This document shows, piece by piece, positions 1-5,695 of a DNA stretch of 7,660 bases. The stretch spans positions 1-7,660 of the forward strand of contig PCCJ01000084.1 of NCBI GenBank assembly GCA_002731665.1. Direction: 5' to 3'. The position numbers were made by a program, and so were the translations under genes. This stretch comes from Actinomycetota bacterium. GTDB lineage: Bacteria > Actinomycetota > Acidimicrobiia > Acidimicrobiales > Poriferisodaliceae. How positions within the stretch are numbered: the stretch's first letter is position 1; each line of letters opens with the position of its first letter. The notes under the pieces were generated by a model. The model saw only the letters and a program-made list of their open reading frames with translations. It searched no databases and was not told the DNA's origin.

Positions 1-206
1 GTATTTTTTGCAAGTATCGTGATTCCCTTCTCGCGCTCAAGATCCATTGAGTCCATGACCCGCTCAGCAACCGATTCGTTTTCTCTAAATGCTCCTGATT
101 GCCAAAGCATTGCGTCGACCAACGTAGTTTTACCATGATCGACGTGGGCTATAATCGCAACATTCCGAAGATCTGCGCGCATGATTGAGTTAGTGGTAAG
201 CGACAT
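1..206 (-). CDS. typA: Translational GTPase TypA/BipA, N-terminal fragment (cut by window start)
   Basis: Ribosome-associated GTPase of the EF-G/LepA superfamily, involved in ribosome assembly and stress adaptation. Reading the minus strand gives 68 full codons plus two bases before the window edge. Seen directly: the P-loop/G1 motif AHVDHGKTT at residues 20-28, then the TypA-typical run [20 protein letters not shown] (residues 48-67), which contains the switch I/G2 region (REKGITI, residues 58-64). This wording separates TypA from LepA and EF-G. Two starts are possible: ATG at 206, used here, or ATG at 182 (Met9), which gives an N-terminus ([11 protein letters not shown]) closer to the usual family start. 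Neither has a clear Shine-Dalgarno, so the start is unsettled and a leaderless transcript is possible. The gene faces away from the rest of the window and is probably unrelated housekeeping. The family call is very secure. Confidence 0.96.
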   Translation of the reverse strand, partial: MSLTTNSIMRADLRNVAIIAHVDHGKTTLVDAMLWQSGAFRENESVAERVMDSMDLEREKGITILAKN

Positions 207-491
207 AGTTATTAATGAGTAGTCGCTGTTGAGGGGGAAAACGCGACGCTGGTTAATTGTGCCAGTTCTTGGAATCGATCAGGCGTTCTTATGACGACAG
301 ATTTGAGAATTTCTTTAGTTTTACGATTATGAATCTCTCAGAGCGCTAGGTGTGAATGCGCATATTTCGAAGGTTACGTAATATTATCAAGTCTTTAAGG
401 CTACTCAGGATGGGTCTATTGCGTATTGAGCTTATAACCAGCAAATAAATGTGACGGCTGGAAATAACTATATTCGAATCATGAAATCAGT
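207..491. other. Intergenic region upstream of typA, no gene seen
   Basis: About 285 bases between the typA start and the doubtful ORF at 492. Both strands are broken by stops, and no tRNA, rRNA or riboswitch-like structure could be made out. A short dyad with 4-base arms, CTGG at 249-252 and CCAG at 262-265, lies in the likely typA upstream region but is too weak to call an operator. The typA promoter should lie here; no convincing -35/-10 pair was found. Confidence 0.6.
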
Positions 492-674
492 TTGAACGGT
501 CGAAGAATCTATAGAGACGGTAAAAAATATCCGGTATCAGCTGTTAATCGAGTAAAGCTTAAGAGAATTATGACTTGCGAAGGTCACGATAAACCATGTG
601 TGGCGACATGGATAGTTAAAGCTACTAGTGGGGATGAGGCATCGTTAAATGCTGATAAGGCAGTCACGAATTAA
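492..674 (+). CDS. Doubtful small ORF, 60 codons, unknown
   Basis: A TTG-initiated ORF of 60 codons ending in TAA. The product is polar and basic at the N-terminus (MNGRRIYRDGKKYP) with two cysteines in the middle (TCEGHDKPC), no predicted membrane segment and no family I recognise. Against it: no Shine-Dalgarno precedes the TTG, and the flanks look intergenic. A four-codon ATG reading (MKSV, 481-495) ends in a TGA overlapping the TTG, which could couple translation but is more likely chance. The two cysteines might suggest half of a metal site, but that is guesswork. It could be a degraded fragment of a larger gene or noncoding DNA. Confidence 0.2.
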   Translation: MNGRRIYRDGKKYPVSAVNRVKLKRIMTCEGHDKPCVATWIVKATSGDEASLNADKAVTN

Positions 675-731
675 GACGCTGCGAACAGGTCCAGTCATTG
701 TTGGGCTATGGCGGCAGTGTGGGTAGGAAGA
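673..731 (+). repeat. Inverted repeat, left copy (partner at 1694-1750)
   Basis: The core TTGGGCTATGG followed by GGCAGTGTGGGTAGGAAG closely matches the minus strand at 1694-1725: 25 of the first 30 bases are identical ungapped. Similarity can be continued upstream with gaps (AAGAC, TGC, CAGGT and GTCA in the same order). In the reading frame shared with the partner the peptide is LGYGGSVGRK, against LGYGGTVSGK in the PhyH ORF. This copy lies in DNA with no convincing gene, just beyond the 3' end of the PhyH gene, so the two copies bracket that gene. With a match this short, chance remains possible. Confidence 0.4.
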
Positions 732-794
732 TCGTTTTGGAACACATTAGAAATCCGAATGAGGCCAGAAAAACATATCACTACAAAAGGTTCT

Positions 795-811
795 TCGGGA
801 TTTTTCCCAAC
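795..811 (-). terminator. Weak hairpin just past the PhyH stop
   Basis: Read on the minus strand, TTGGGA and TCCCGAA can pair around an A-rich loop, with one bulged G, about nine bases after the PhyH stop codon. The stem is short and there is no clean T-run directly after it, though TTTTG follows a few bases later. Its position fits a terminator; the structure alone does not prove one. Confidence 0.22.
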
Positions 812-819
812 GAATGTCC

Positions 820-1782
820 TCAAGAATTTCCGTCGAAACCACCAGAGAATCCTGCCATCTTGTGCGGTTCATCTTTGAGTGGGCGAGATCGGTTTGGCCA
901 GTATCCGGACGGGTCGCCAGCACCGACGTGTACGGCGTCACGAATCCAATCTTCTCCGCCTGGCACGACCTTTACTTCTGCAGCTAAGTATCGCAATGCT
1001 ACGCCGCATCTGCGACGCGAACTGAGGTTGGCAGCTGATCCGTGCAGCAAAAGATCTGTGTGCAAGGAAACTTTCCCGGCCCGAAGCTCGTTCAAAACAA
1101 CATCGTTCTCATATTTTTCATGTTCAACGACACGCCGATTGAGTACGACCGCACCATCTAACGCCAATTCAGCATGCCTTAAGTCACCATCGAGATGACT
1201 TTCTGGAACGAACCTCATAGCGGCATTCTCTTCGTCAACATCATCTACCGCCAGCCAGATAGTAACTGACTTCGTGGGAGTGAACGGCCAATAATTGGCG
1301 TCTTGGTGCAGCGGGACTTCCATTCCATCACCAGGCAGTTTGCAGAACAAGTGTGTGCTCCAACAAACTGATTCAGGACCCAAAATATCCGACACATAGT
1401 CGACGAATACCGGTGTATGAATAAGGTCCCATAAAGGACGACTTACCCTGTGGTACTGGTTAATCGAGTAGCTGTTTCGCGCATCATCAGCTGAAACAAC
1501 TTCCCCTATTAGTCCATTTAGGTATTGACGAAGATTTCCGACTTCGCTTGAAGACAAACCTGGCAACGCTGTGAGGTACCCTGACTCGTTGAACTGTTGA
1601 ATTTGTTCTTCTGACAGGGCCAAAAGATTTTCTGTTGTCGATGGTTGAAAAGCAAAAACACGCTGGCTCTCACCAAATCCGAAACGATTGAAGTCTTTCC
1701 CACTCACAGTGCCACCATAGCCCAATGACACCTGCAATTGGGGCAGTCTTTTAGCGCAGTACCTGCGAATTCTTTTCCTCAC
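820..1782 (-). CDS. PhyH-family Fe(II)/2-oxoglutarate dioxygenase
   Basis: Predicted cytosolic non-haem iron oxygenase of the phytanoyl-CoA dioxygenase family, which couples 2-oxoglutarate decarboxylation to hydroxylation of a substrate. The 320-residue frame holds the whole double-stranded beta-helix core. The iron ligands are H159 and D161 (HQD) and the distal H247 (LLHGSAAN), with R258 eleven residues later as the likely 2OG-binding arginine; this spacing matches the family. The Asp in HxD argues against a halogenase, which has Ala or Gly there. The block SVTIWLAVDDVDEENAAMRF (residues 172-191) is also typical. The family domain begins near LSEEQIQQFNESGYL (56-70), so about 50 residues precede it. 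The start shown is GTG at 1782, without a good Shine-Dalgarno; GTG at 1707 (residue 26), preceded by GGTGG, is a credible alternative. The substrate is unknown. It points away from the catabolic operon and may be functionally tied to it. Confidence 0.9.
   Translation of the reverse strand: MRKRIRRYCAKRLPQLQVSLGYGGTVSGKDFNRFGFGESQRVFAFQPSTTENLLALSEEQIQQFNESGYLTALPGLSSSEVGNLRQYLNGLIGEVVSADDARNSYSINQYHRVSRPLWDLIHTPVFVDYVSDILGPESVCWSTHLFCKLPGDGMEVPLHQDANYWPFTPTKSVTIWLAVDDVDEENAAMRFVPESHLDGDLRHAELALDGAVVLNRRVVEHEKYENDVVLNELRAGKVSLHTDLLLHGSAANLSSRRRCGVALRYLAAEVKVVPGGEDWIRDAVHVGAGDPSGYWPNRSRPLKDEPHKMAGFSGGFDGNS
1694..1750 (-). repeat. Inverted repeat, right copy, inside the PhyH 5' end
   Basis: Minus-strand partner of 673-731, sharing TTGGGCTATGG and GGCA-TGTG-GT-GGAA with single mismatches between blocks. 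It falls in codons about 11-30 of the PhyH frame as drawn. Because the other copy lies in apparently noncoding DNA, this one may mark a 5' untranslated or repeat-derived segment, which would support the later GTG start at 1707. Confidence 0.4.
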
Positions 1783-1784
1783 TT

Positions 1785-1812
1785 CAGACTGGTCTGGGTG
1801 GCACTATCACCC
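1785..1812. promoter_or_regulatory. Two small dyads immediately upstream of the PhyH start
   Basis: CAGAC-TG-GTCTG at 1785-1796 is a perfect 5+5 dyad ending two bases before the GTG at 1782. It adjoins a second one, GGGTG (1796-1800) and CACCC (1808-1812) around a 7-base loop. The first could be an operator; the second could form an RNA hairpin in the PhyH leader and affect ribosome access. Both are short and may be chance. Confidence 0.22.
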
Positions 1813-1879
1813 TTGGTGGAAGCTGAATGGCGGCTGGTGGCATGGCCGTCACGAATGAAACCGCTGATATAGAACTGGA

Positions 1880-1892
1880 CGAATCTAATTCG
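1880..1892. promoter_or_regulatory. Palindrome CGAAT-CTA-ATTCG
   Basis: A perfect 5+3+5 dyad in the intergenic stretch between PhyH and the small membrane genes, just before the GTG at 1898. Size and symmetry suit a dimeric repressor site, but only one copy is seen and no regulator gene is in the window. Confidence 0.22.
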
Positions 1893-1919
1893 AACTTGTG
1901 ACTTCTAGATATTCACGCC

Positions 1920-1926
1920 AAGGAGG
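1920..1926 (+). promoter_or_regulatory. Perfect Shine-Dalgarno AAGGAGG without a standard start codon
   Basis: AAGGAGG is the strongest ribosome-binding match in the window. Seven bases later, at ideal spacing, stands ATT (1934) rather than ATG, GTG or TTG. ATT is a rare but real bacterial start codon (infC is the classic case). The frame opened by this ATT stays open for 41 codons and encodes a hydrophobic helix, which is why the site is worth recording. Confidence 0.35.
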
Positions 1927-1933
1927 AACTTTA

Positions 1934-2059
1934 ATTCCCAAGCTGCTAGCCCTAGCCACTTTCACTATTTCAATAGTTACGGTGAGCACAATTCTTATGT
2001 TGCGTCGCTATCAGGGTTCGAGTCCGTTCCGAAACGAGCCTCATTCCACGCGACGATGA
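1934..2059 (+). CDS. Possible single-pass membrane microprotein (ATT start)
   Basis: An open frame of 41 codons ending in TGA at 2057-2059, beginning with ATT behind the AAGGAGG at 1920-1926. The same frame can be entered from GTG at 1898, giving 53 residues, but that GTG has no Shine-Dalgarno. The peptide has a roughly 20-residue hydrophobic stretch (KLLALATFTISIVTVSTILM) followed by a basic, polar tail (LRRYQGSSPF, ending STRR), the plan of a one-helix membrane peptide with a cytoplasmic C-terminus. The hydrophobic codons lie mostly before 1995, outside the overlap with the opposite-strand gene, so they are not simply its shadow. The last 65 bases overlap the 3' end of that gene, tail to tail. 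I recognise no family. It may be real or a coincidence of an SD-like string and a hydrophobic frame. Confidence 0.3.
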   Translation: MPKLLALATFTISIVTVSTILMLRRYQGSSPFRNEPHSTRR

Positions 2060-2195
2060 TCATGCTCAGAGTAAATCCCAAAAACATTCCAAATCCTACA
2101 AAAATGACTGGGATACTCTTCAACCAAACGCCGATCCATGACACCGCCACGCCAACAGCAATAAGCCAGGAAATTTCGATCGGTCTGTTAAACAT
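1995..2195 (-). CDS. Small two-helix membrane protein, unknown function
   Basis: A 66-residue protein that would sit in the cytoplasmic membrane as a helical hairpin: a first hydrophobic segment at about residues 9-25 (WLIAVGVAVSWIGVWL), a two-residue turn KS, a second at about 28-50 (IPVIFVGFGMFLGFTLSMII), then an acidic polar tail ending SNPDSDAT. It starts at ATG 2195 with a modest ribosome site (GGA in TGGATAAAGA directly upstream) and ends in TAA at 1995. The coherent two-helix pattern with charged ends supports a real gene. It is transcribed from the shared divergent region 2196-2331. It lies 212 bases upstream of PhyH on the same strand, so read-through is possible but a tight operon is not evident. 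I do not recognise the family and assign no function. Confidence 0.65.
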   Translation of the reverse strand: MFNRPIEISWLIAVGVAVSWIGVWLKSIPVIFVGFGMFLGFTLSMIIVAWNEARFGTDSNPDSDAT

Positions 2196-2331
2196 TCTTT
2201 ATCCAGTCAGGTTTAAATATCGAGCCGGGATTTGTCTTAAGCTCGTCTATCGGAAGGTCGAAACTGGTAACAACCTACTAACAGGTCGTTGAAACAGCGC
2301 AAGTTATTGCTAATGAAGGGGAGAATATAGG
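2196..2331. promoter_or_regulatory. Divergent promoter region
   Basis: A 136-base gap between a leftward gene (ATG 2195) and the rightward operon (GTG 2332), so promoters for both directions should lie here. On the plus strand TTGAAA at 2289-2294 is a fair -35 match, but the hexamer 16 bases on (TAATGA) is a poor -10, so the promoter is not assigned. The palindrome at 2269-2290 overlaps this -35, as a repressor site would. Confidence 0.5.
2269..2290. promoter_or_regulatory. Operator-like imperfect palindrome
   Basis: AACAACCT and AGGTCGTT, eight-base arms with seven pairing positions around a six-base centre (ACTAAC). The 22-base size suits a dimeric transcription factor of the GntR or TetR type. 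It sits 41 bases upstream of the operon start and touches the candidate -35. No regulator gene is present in the window. Confidence 0.3.
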
Positions 2332-4743
2332 GTGTTGTCAGGGTATCGAGTTTTAGATTTGTGTGATGACCGTGGTTTTATTGCCGGTTTTATGTTGGCA
2401 CAAATGGGGGCTGAAGTTGTCATGGTGGAACCACCAGAAGGTTTACGACACCGGCACAGAGGCCCCTATGTCGAGGGAATCCAACACTCAGAAAGATCTC
2501 TCTCTCATCTGACGCAAGATAGAGGTAAGTCATCAGTTGTTATTTCTAATGACACTGAACTAATTGAGTTGGCGATGACAGCGGATGTGCTTTTGGAGTG
2601 TGGCGCATTTGAGGTGGACTTAGAGCTTCTACGTTCCCAAAACCCAGGTTTGATTACTGTTTCAATTTCTGCTTACGGTTCCGGCGGGCCTAAAAAAAAT
2701 TGGCCTTCTTCAGACATAACCATTGCCGCTGCCTCGGGAGCGATGTCCTTAACAGGAGACGGAGACCGCCCGCCTGTGCGCGTAGGAATCCCACAAACAT
2801 GGAACTTCGCCGGAGCTGATGCGGCATGTGCGGCTGCGTTAGCGTTGTATGAGCGCGAATCCAGCGGGCTGGGGCAGCATGCAGATGTTGCGGCGCAAAT
2901 GAGCTATTTGAGTACGAGCCAGTTCAGGATGCTGGGATCTTTTTGTCTTGAGCCGCAAGAGCCGCAGACGAGGTTCTCGGGCGGCGTTAGACTGGGACCA
3001 CTAAAAATTCAGTATGTTCATCCTTGTGCAGATGGCTATGTGACGGTCACATTTTTGTTCGGTGCGATGGTAGGTCCCTATAGCAACCGCCTGATGAAAT
3101 GGATCTATGATGAAGGCGGGTGCACTAAGAAGCTAAAAGATGAAGACTTCGTGAGCTATGCAAATCGAGTTTTAGAAGGTGAAGCCACTCCAGCAATTCT
3201 TGAAGAGGCCAATGAAACGATTAGTAGCTTCGTTGCGACCCGAACTAAAGACGAGTTGCTGCAAGCGGCGTTAGAAAAAAATTTACTGATCGCACCGATT
3301 GCTGACATGACCGATGTGATGGGTTTAGGACAGCTACAGGACCGAGATTACTGGGATTCTATCGATGTCTCCCGGGTAAGCGGAGGAACTGTATTGGATA
3401 CGGCTCGTATCTGTGGGCCGATCACTCGATCGACTTCGAAGTTGATTCACCGTAATCTTGTTGCTCCCGGTCTTGGTGCTGATACCGAGCGCATAATGAG
3501 CGACCTCTCCAGGAGACCGGAACTTAACCCAGCAGAATCGCTCAGGCGCCGTCCGCTGGAAGGCGTGAAGGTCCTGGATTTTATGTGGGCCTTGGCTGGT
3601 CCGGCCGCTACGCGAACCCTTGCTGATTTTGGAGCAACTGTTATCAAAATCGAAAGTGAAACAAGACCGGACGTGCTTCGCGGCGTTGGGCCTTTTCGAG
3701 GAGAAGAAGGTGATCCGGAAGGCTCATTCCAGTTTCACTCTCTGAATGCTGGCAAGCTAGGTCTCGGATTAGATCTAAATAATCAGGAAGCGAAAGCAGT
3801 GCTCGAAGATCTGGTTCGATGGGCGGATATTGTAACGGACTCATTTTCCGCAGGCGCTATGAAAAAATGGGGCTTAGATTATGACGGTTTACGGGCAATT
3901 AATCCCAACATAATAGCGGCATCATCTTGTCTAATGGGACAAACAGGTCCGATGGCTCATTACGCAGGGTTCGGGACTATGGCCGCAGCAATAGCCGGTT
4001 TCTACCCAGTCACAGGTTGGGCCGACCGGATGCCTTCAGGACCGTATAGCGCCTTCACTGACTACGGTTCACCGCGATTCACTGTTCTAGCCCTGGTAGC
4101 GGCGCTACATCACCGACAAAAAACTGGAGAAGGACAATACATAGATTTTTCTCAATTGGAGGGTGCTTTACACTTCCTTGCCCCAGCACTATTAGATAAG
4201 GAAGTGAACGGAGTAGTAGCAACCAGAATGGGAAACAGAGATGCAGTTTTTGCCCCTCAGAACGCTTACCCGTGTATAGGTGATGATGCATGGGTTGCTG
4301 TTAGTTGTGAAACTGATGAACACTGGCGTTCATTATCTCTACTGATTGGATCTGCGGAGATTGCAGATCTGAATGTAGATGAGAGACGAATAAGGCATGA
4401 TTATCTAGACAAGGTCATTAGCGACTGGACATCTAGTAAAAGCGTTGCAGATGCAGAGAAGGAACTCATCGCTGCTGAAGTTCCCGCCCACCGTATTCTT
4501 GGAGTTGATTCTATTTCTGAAGATGATCAACTACAGTTTAATGAAGCTTTTATCGAAGTGGCTCATGGCACTTGTGGAACATCTTGGGTCGAGTCGACAC
4601 CGATCAAGTTGTCTGCGACGCCAGCGATAGTCACTGAAGCGGCCCCCACTTATGGTCAACACAGCTTCAAAGTTCTTACAGAAATTTTGAATTATTCAGA
4701 AGACCGTTTCGTTGAGCTTGCGGTTTCAGAAGTTTTGAAGTAA
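2332..4743 (+). CDS. Tandem-domain CaiB/BaiF (family III) CoA-transferase
   Basis: Predicted cytosolic enzyme moving CoA between carboxylic acids through an aspartyl-CoA thioester intermediate. At 803 residues it is about twice the usual 400 and contains two complete CaiB/BaiF domains. Domain 1 (about 1-395) opens with GYRVLDL and GAEVVMVEPPEG; domain 2 (about 407-790) opens with GVKVLDF and FGATVIKIE. Each keeps the GQ-x-x-D motif with the catalytic Asp: GQHAD (D185) and GQYID (D605). Domain 1 departs from the standard Rossmann wording (CDDRGFIAGFMLAQ instead of the AGP-type turn kept in domain 2), so the halves have diverged and may bind different partners. It starts at GTG 2332 behind AAGGGGAG (2316-2323, 8-base spacer). 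It is first in a four-gene operon; the next gene begins 39 bases later. The acyl substrate cannot be told from sequence. The family call is secure. Confidence 0.95.
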   Translation: MLSGYRVLDLCDDRGFIAGFMLAQMGAEVVMVEPPEGLRHRHRGPYVEGIQHSERSLSHLTQDRGKSSVVISNDTELIELAMTADVLLECGAFEVDLELLRSQNPGLITVSISAYGSGGPKKNWPSSDITIAAASGAMSLTGDGDRPPVRVGIPQTWNFAGADAACAAALALYERESSGLGQHADVAAQMSYLSTSQFRMLGSFCLEPQEPQTRFSGGVRLGPLKIQYVHPCADGYVTVTFLFGAMVGPYSNRLMKWIYDEGGCTKKLKDEDFVSYANRVLEGEATPAILEEANETISSFVATRTKDELLQAALEKNLLIAPIADMTDVMGLGQLQDRDYWDSIDVSRVSGGTVLDTARICGPITRSTSKLIHRNLVAPGLGADTERIMSDLSRRPELNPAESLRRRPLEGVKVLDFMWALAGPAATRTLADFGATVIKIESETRPDVLRGVGPFRGEEGDPEGSFQFHSLNAGKLGLGLDLNNQEAKAVLEDLVRWADIVTDSFSAGAMKKWGLDYDGLRAINPNIIAASSCLMGQTGPMAHYAGFGTMAAAIAGFYPVTGWADRMPSGPYSAFTDYGSPRFTVLALVAALHHRQKTGEGQYIDFSQLEGALHFLAPALLDKEVNGVVATRMGNRDAVFAPQNAYPCIGDDAWVAVSCETDEHWRSLSLLIGSAEIADLNVDERRIRHDYLDKVISDWTSSKSVADAEKELIAAEVPAHRILGVDSISEDDQLQFNEAFIEVAHGTCGTSWVESTPIKLSATPAIVTEAAPTYGQHSFKVLTEILNYSEDRFVELAVSEVLK

Positions 4744-4782
4744 CTACCAAATGGCAGCGGACTTGAAAGGTGGCTGGTAACT

Positions 4783-5658
4783 GTGCCAGAAACAGATTTT
4801 AAACGACCAATTGGGATTATGTTCAACACGGATCGAATGTCGGGCATAGATCTGGTTGATTTCGCTAAACGATTAGAAGATCTGACAGTCAACACCATTT
4901 GGGTAACAGAGTTATTTGGTCGCGAACCGTTTGCCACTGCGGGTTTCCTACTGGCTCGTACTGAGTTCATCCGTGTTGCTACTGGAATCGCGAATGTATA
5001 TGCGCGAGACGCTGTCGCAGCAGCCGCAGCTGGGCAGACTCTAACCGAATTTTCCGCTGGTCGTTTTGTCTTAGGGCTCGGCGTTTCGAACTCTGGTCTA
5101 GCATCGCAACGAGGACATGTCTGGGAGCCACCAGTCAAAAAACTAGAGACGTATATTGATAGAGTGAGACATTCGCAAATCACAATTCCTGGTGATCAAG
5201 CGACACCTCTTCACGTAGCCGCTCATGGGCCAAAAATGTTAGACATGGTTATCCCCAAGGTGGATGGAATTAGTACTTTTTTACAGACCCCTTTACACAC
5301 ACAAAATGTCAAAGCACAATTAGAGGACAGTACAGAACTGAATGTTTCTCAAATGTGTTTGCTGTGCGAAGACCCTTATGAAGCTCGCCGTCTAGCTCGT
5401 AAAGCTCTCGCGTTCTATATGACACTTGAGTACTATCACCGGGCATGGCGGAAGTTAGGTTTTTCGGATCAAGACTTTGAGAATGGCGGAAGTGACGCTC
5501 TGATCGATTCGCTAGTGGCTTGGGGCTCACGCCTTGATATTTTGACTAGGATCGATGAGCATCATTCTGCTGGGGCTACAGAAGTTGTGGTAATTCCTTT
5601 GAATCCCGAAGGCGGCTCACACCCACATTGGCCCCTCATCAATGCGATTACAGAATAG
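4783..5658 (+). CDS. LLM-class, probably F420-dependent oxidoreductase
   Basis: Member of the bacterial luciferase-like superfamily, a TIM-barrel enzyme that binds reduced flavin or F420 and transfers hydride or supports oxygenation. The 291-residue length fits the shorter F420-type subfamilies. Diagnostic stretches: IWVTELFGREPF (39-50), RVATGIANVYARD (64-76) and SAGRFVLGLGVSN (91-103), then GHVWEPP (111-117) and the barrel strand LHVAAHGPKMLDM (143-155). This wording resembles the actinobacterial MSMEG_4141-type family (TIGR03620 in my recollection), so F420 rather than FMN is the better guess, though the cofactor is not proven. It starts at GTG 4783 with AAAGGTGG nine bases upstream; no longer in-frame start is available before the preceding stop region. 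It sits 39 bases after the CoA-transferase and 37 before the aminotransferase. An oxidative step on a CoA-activated or deaminated intermediate is inferred. Confidence 0.9.
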   Translation: MPETDFKRPIGIMFNTDRMSGIDLVDFAKRLEDLTVNTIWVTELFGREPFATAGFLLARTEFIRVATGIANVYARDAVAAAAAGQTLTEFSAGRFVLGLGVSNSGLASQRGHVWEPPVKKLETYIDRVRHSQITIPGDQATPLHVAAHGPKMLDMVIPKVDGISTFLQTPLHTQNVKAQLEDSTELNVSQMCLLCEDPYEARRLARKALAFYMTLEYYHRAWRKLGFSDQDFENGGSDALIDSLVAWGSRLDILTRIDEHHSAGATEVVVIPLNPEGGSHPHWPLINAITE

Positions 5659-5695
5659 CTCCTAGAATGATACGCACGAGAGAGAGGTAGGAACA

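Larger units (their letters stand above)
1783..1897. other. Intergenic region upstream of PhyH
   Basis: Leader and promoter region of the minus-strand PhyH gene. Apart from the dyads at 1785-1812 and the palindrome at 1880-1892 there is a minus-strand run of short proline codons starting at an ATG at 1838-1840 (MPPAAIQLPP...), ending in a stop just before the PhyH GTG and in a different frame. I do not treat it as a gene. No clear -35/-10 pair was identified. Confidence 0.45.

Noticed and set aside
466..480. TTCGAATC string resembling a tRNA T-loop
   Set aside because: No T-stem pairing, acceptor stem or anticodon arm can be built around it.
698..1198. 166-codon plus-strand frame across the PhyH region
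   Set aside because: It runs antisense through the PhyH gene, which has a full catalytic motif set, and its product is serine/threonine/proline-rich without any family signature. Only its first few codons (the LGYGG repeat) are of interest.
1781..1840. Minus-strand proline-rich short frame ahead of PhyH (MPPAAIQLPP...)
   Set aside because: About 19 codons, no Shine-Dalgarno before its ATG, and out of frame with PhyH; no evidence of a frameshift because the PhyH domain itself is intact.
2056..2292. 78-codon plus-strand frame across the small membrane gene
   Set aside because: Antisense to the 66-residue minus-strand membrane protein, whose two-helix pattern is more coherent; no ribosome site.
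4692..5183. 163-codon minus-strand frame
   Set aside because: Shadow of the luciferase-like oxidoreductase and the end of the CoA-transferase; no recognisable domain.
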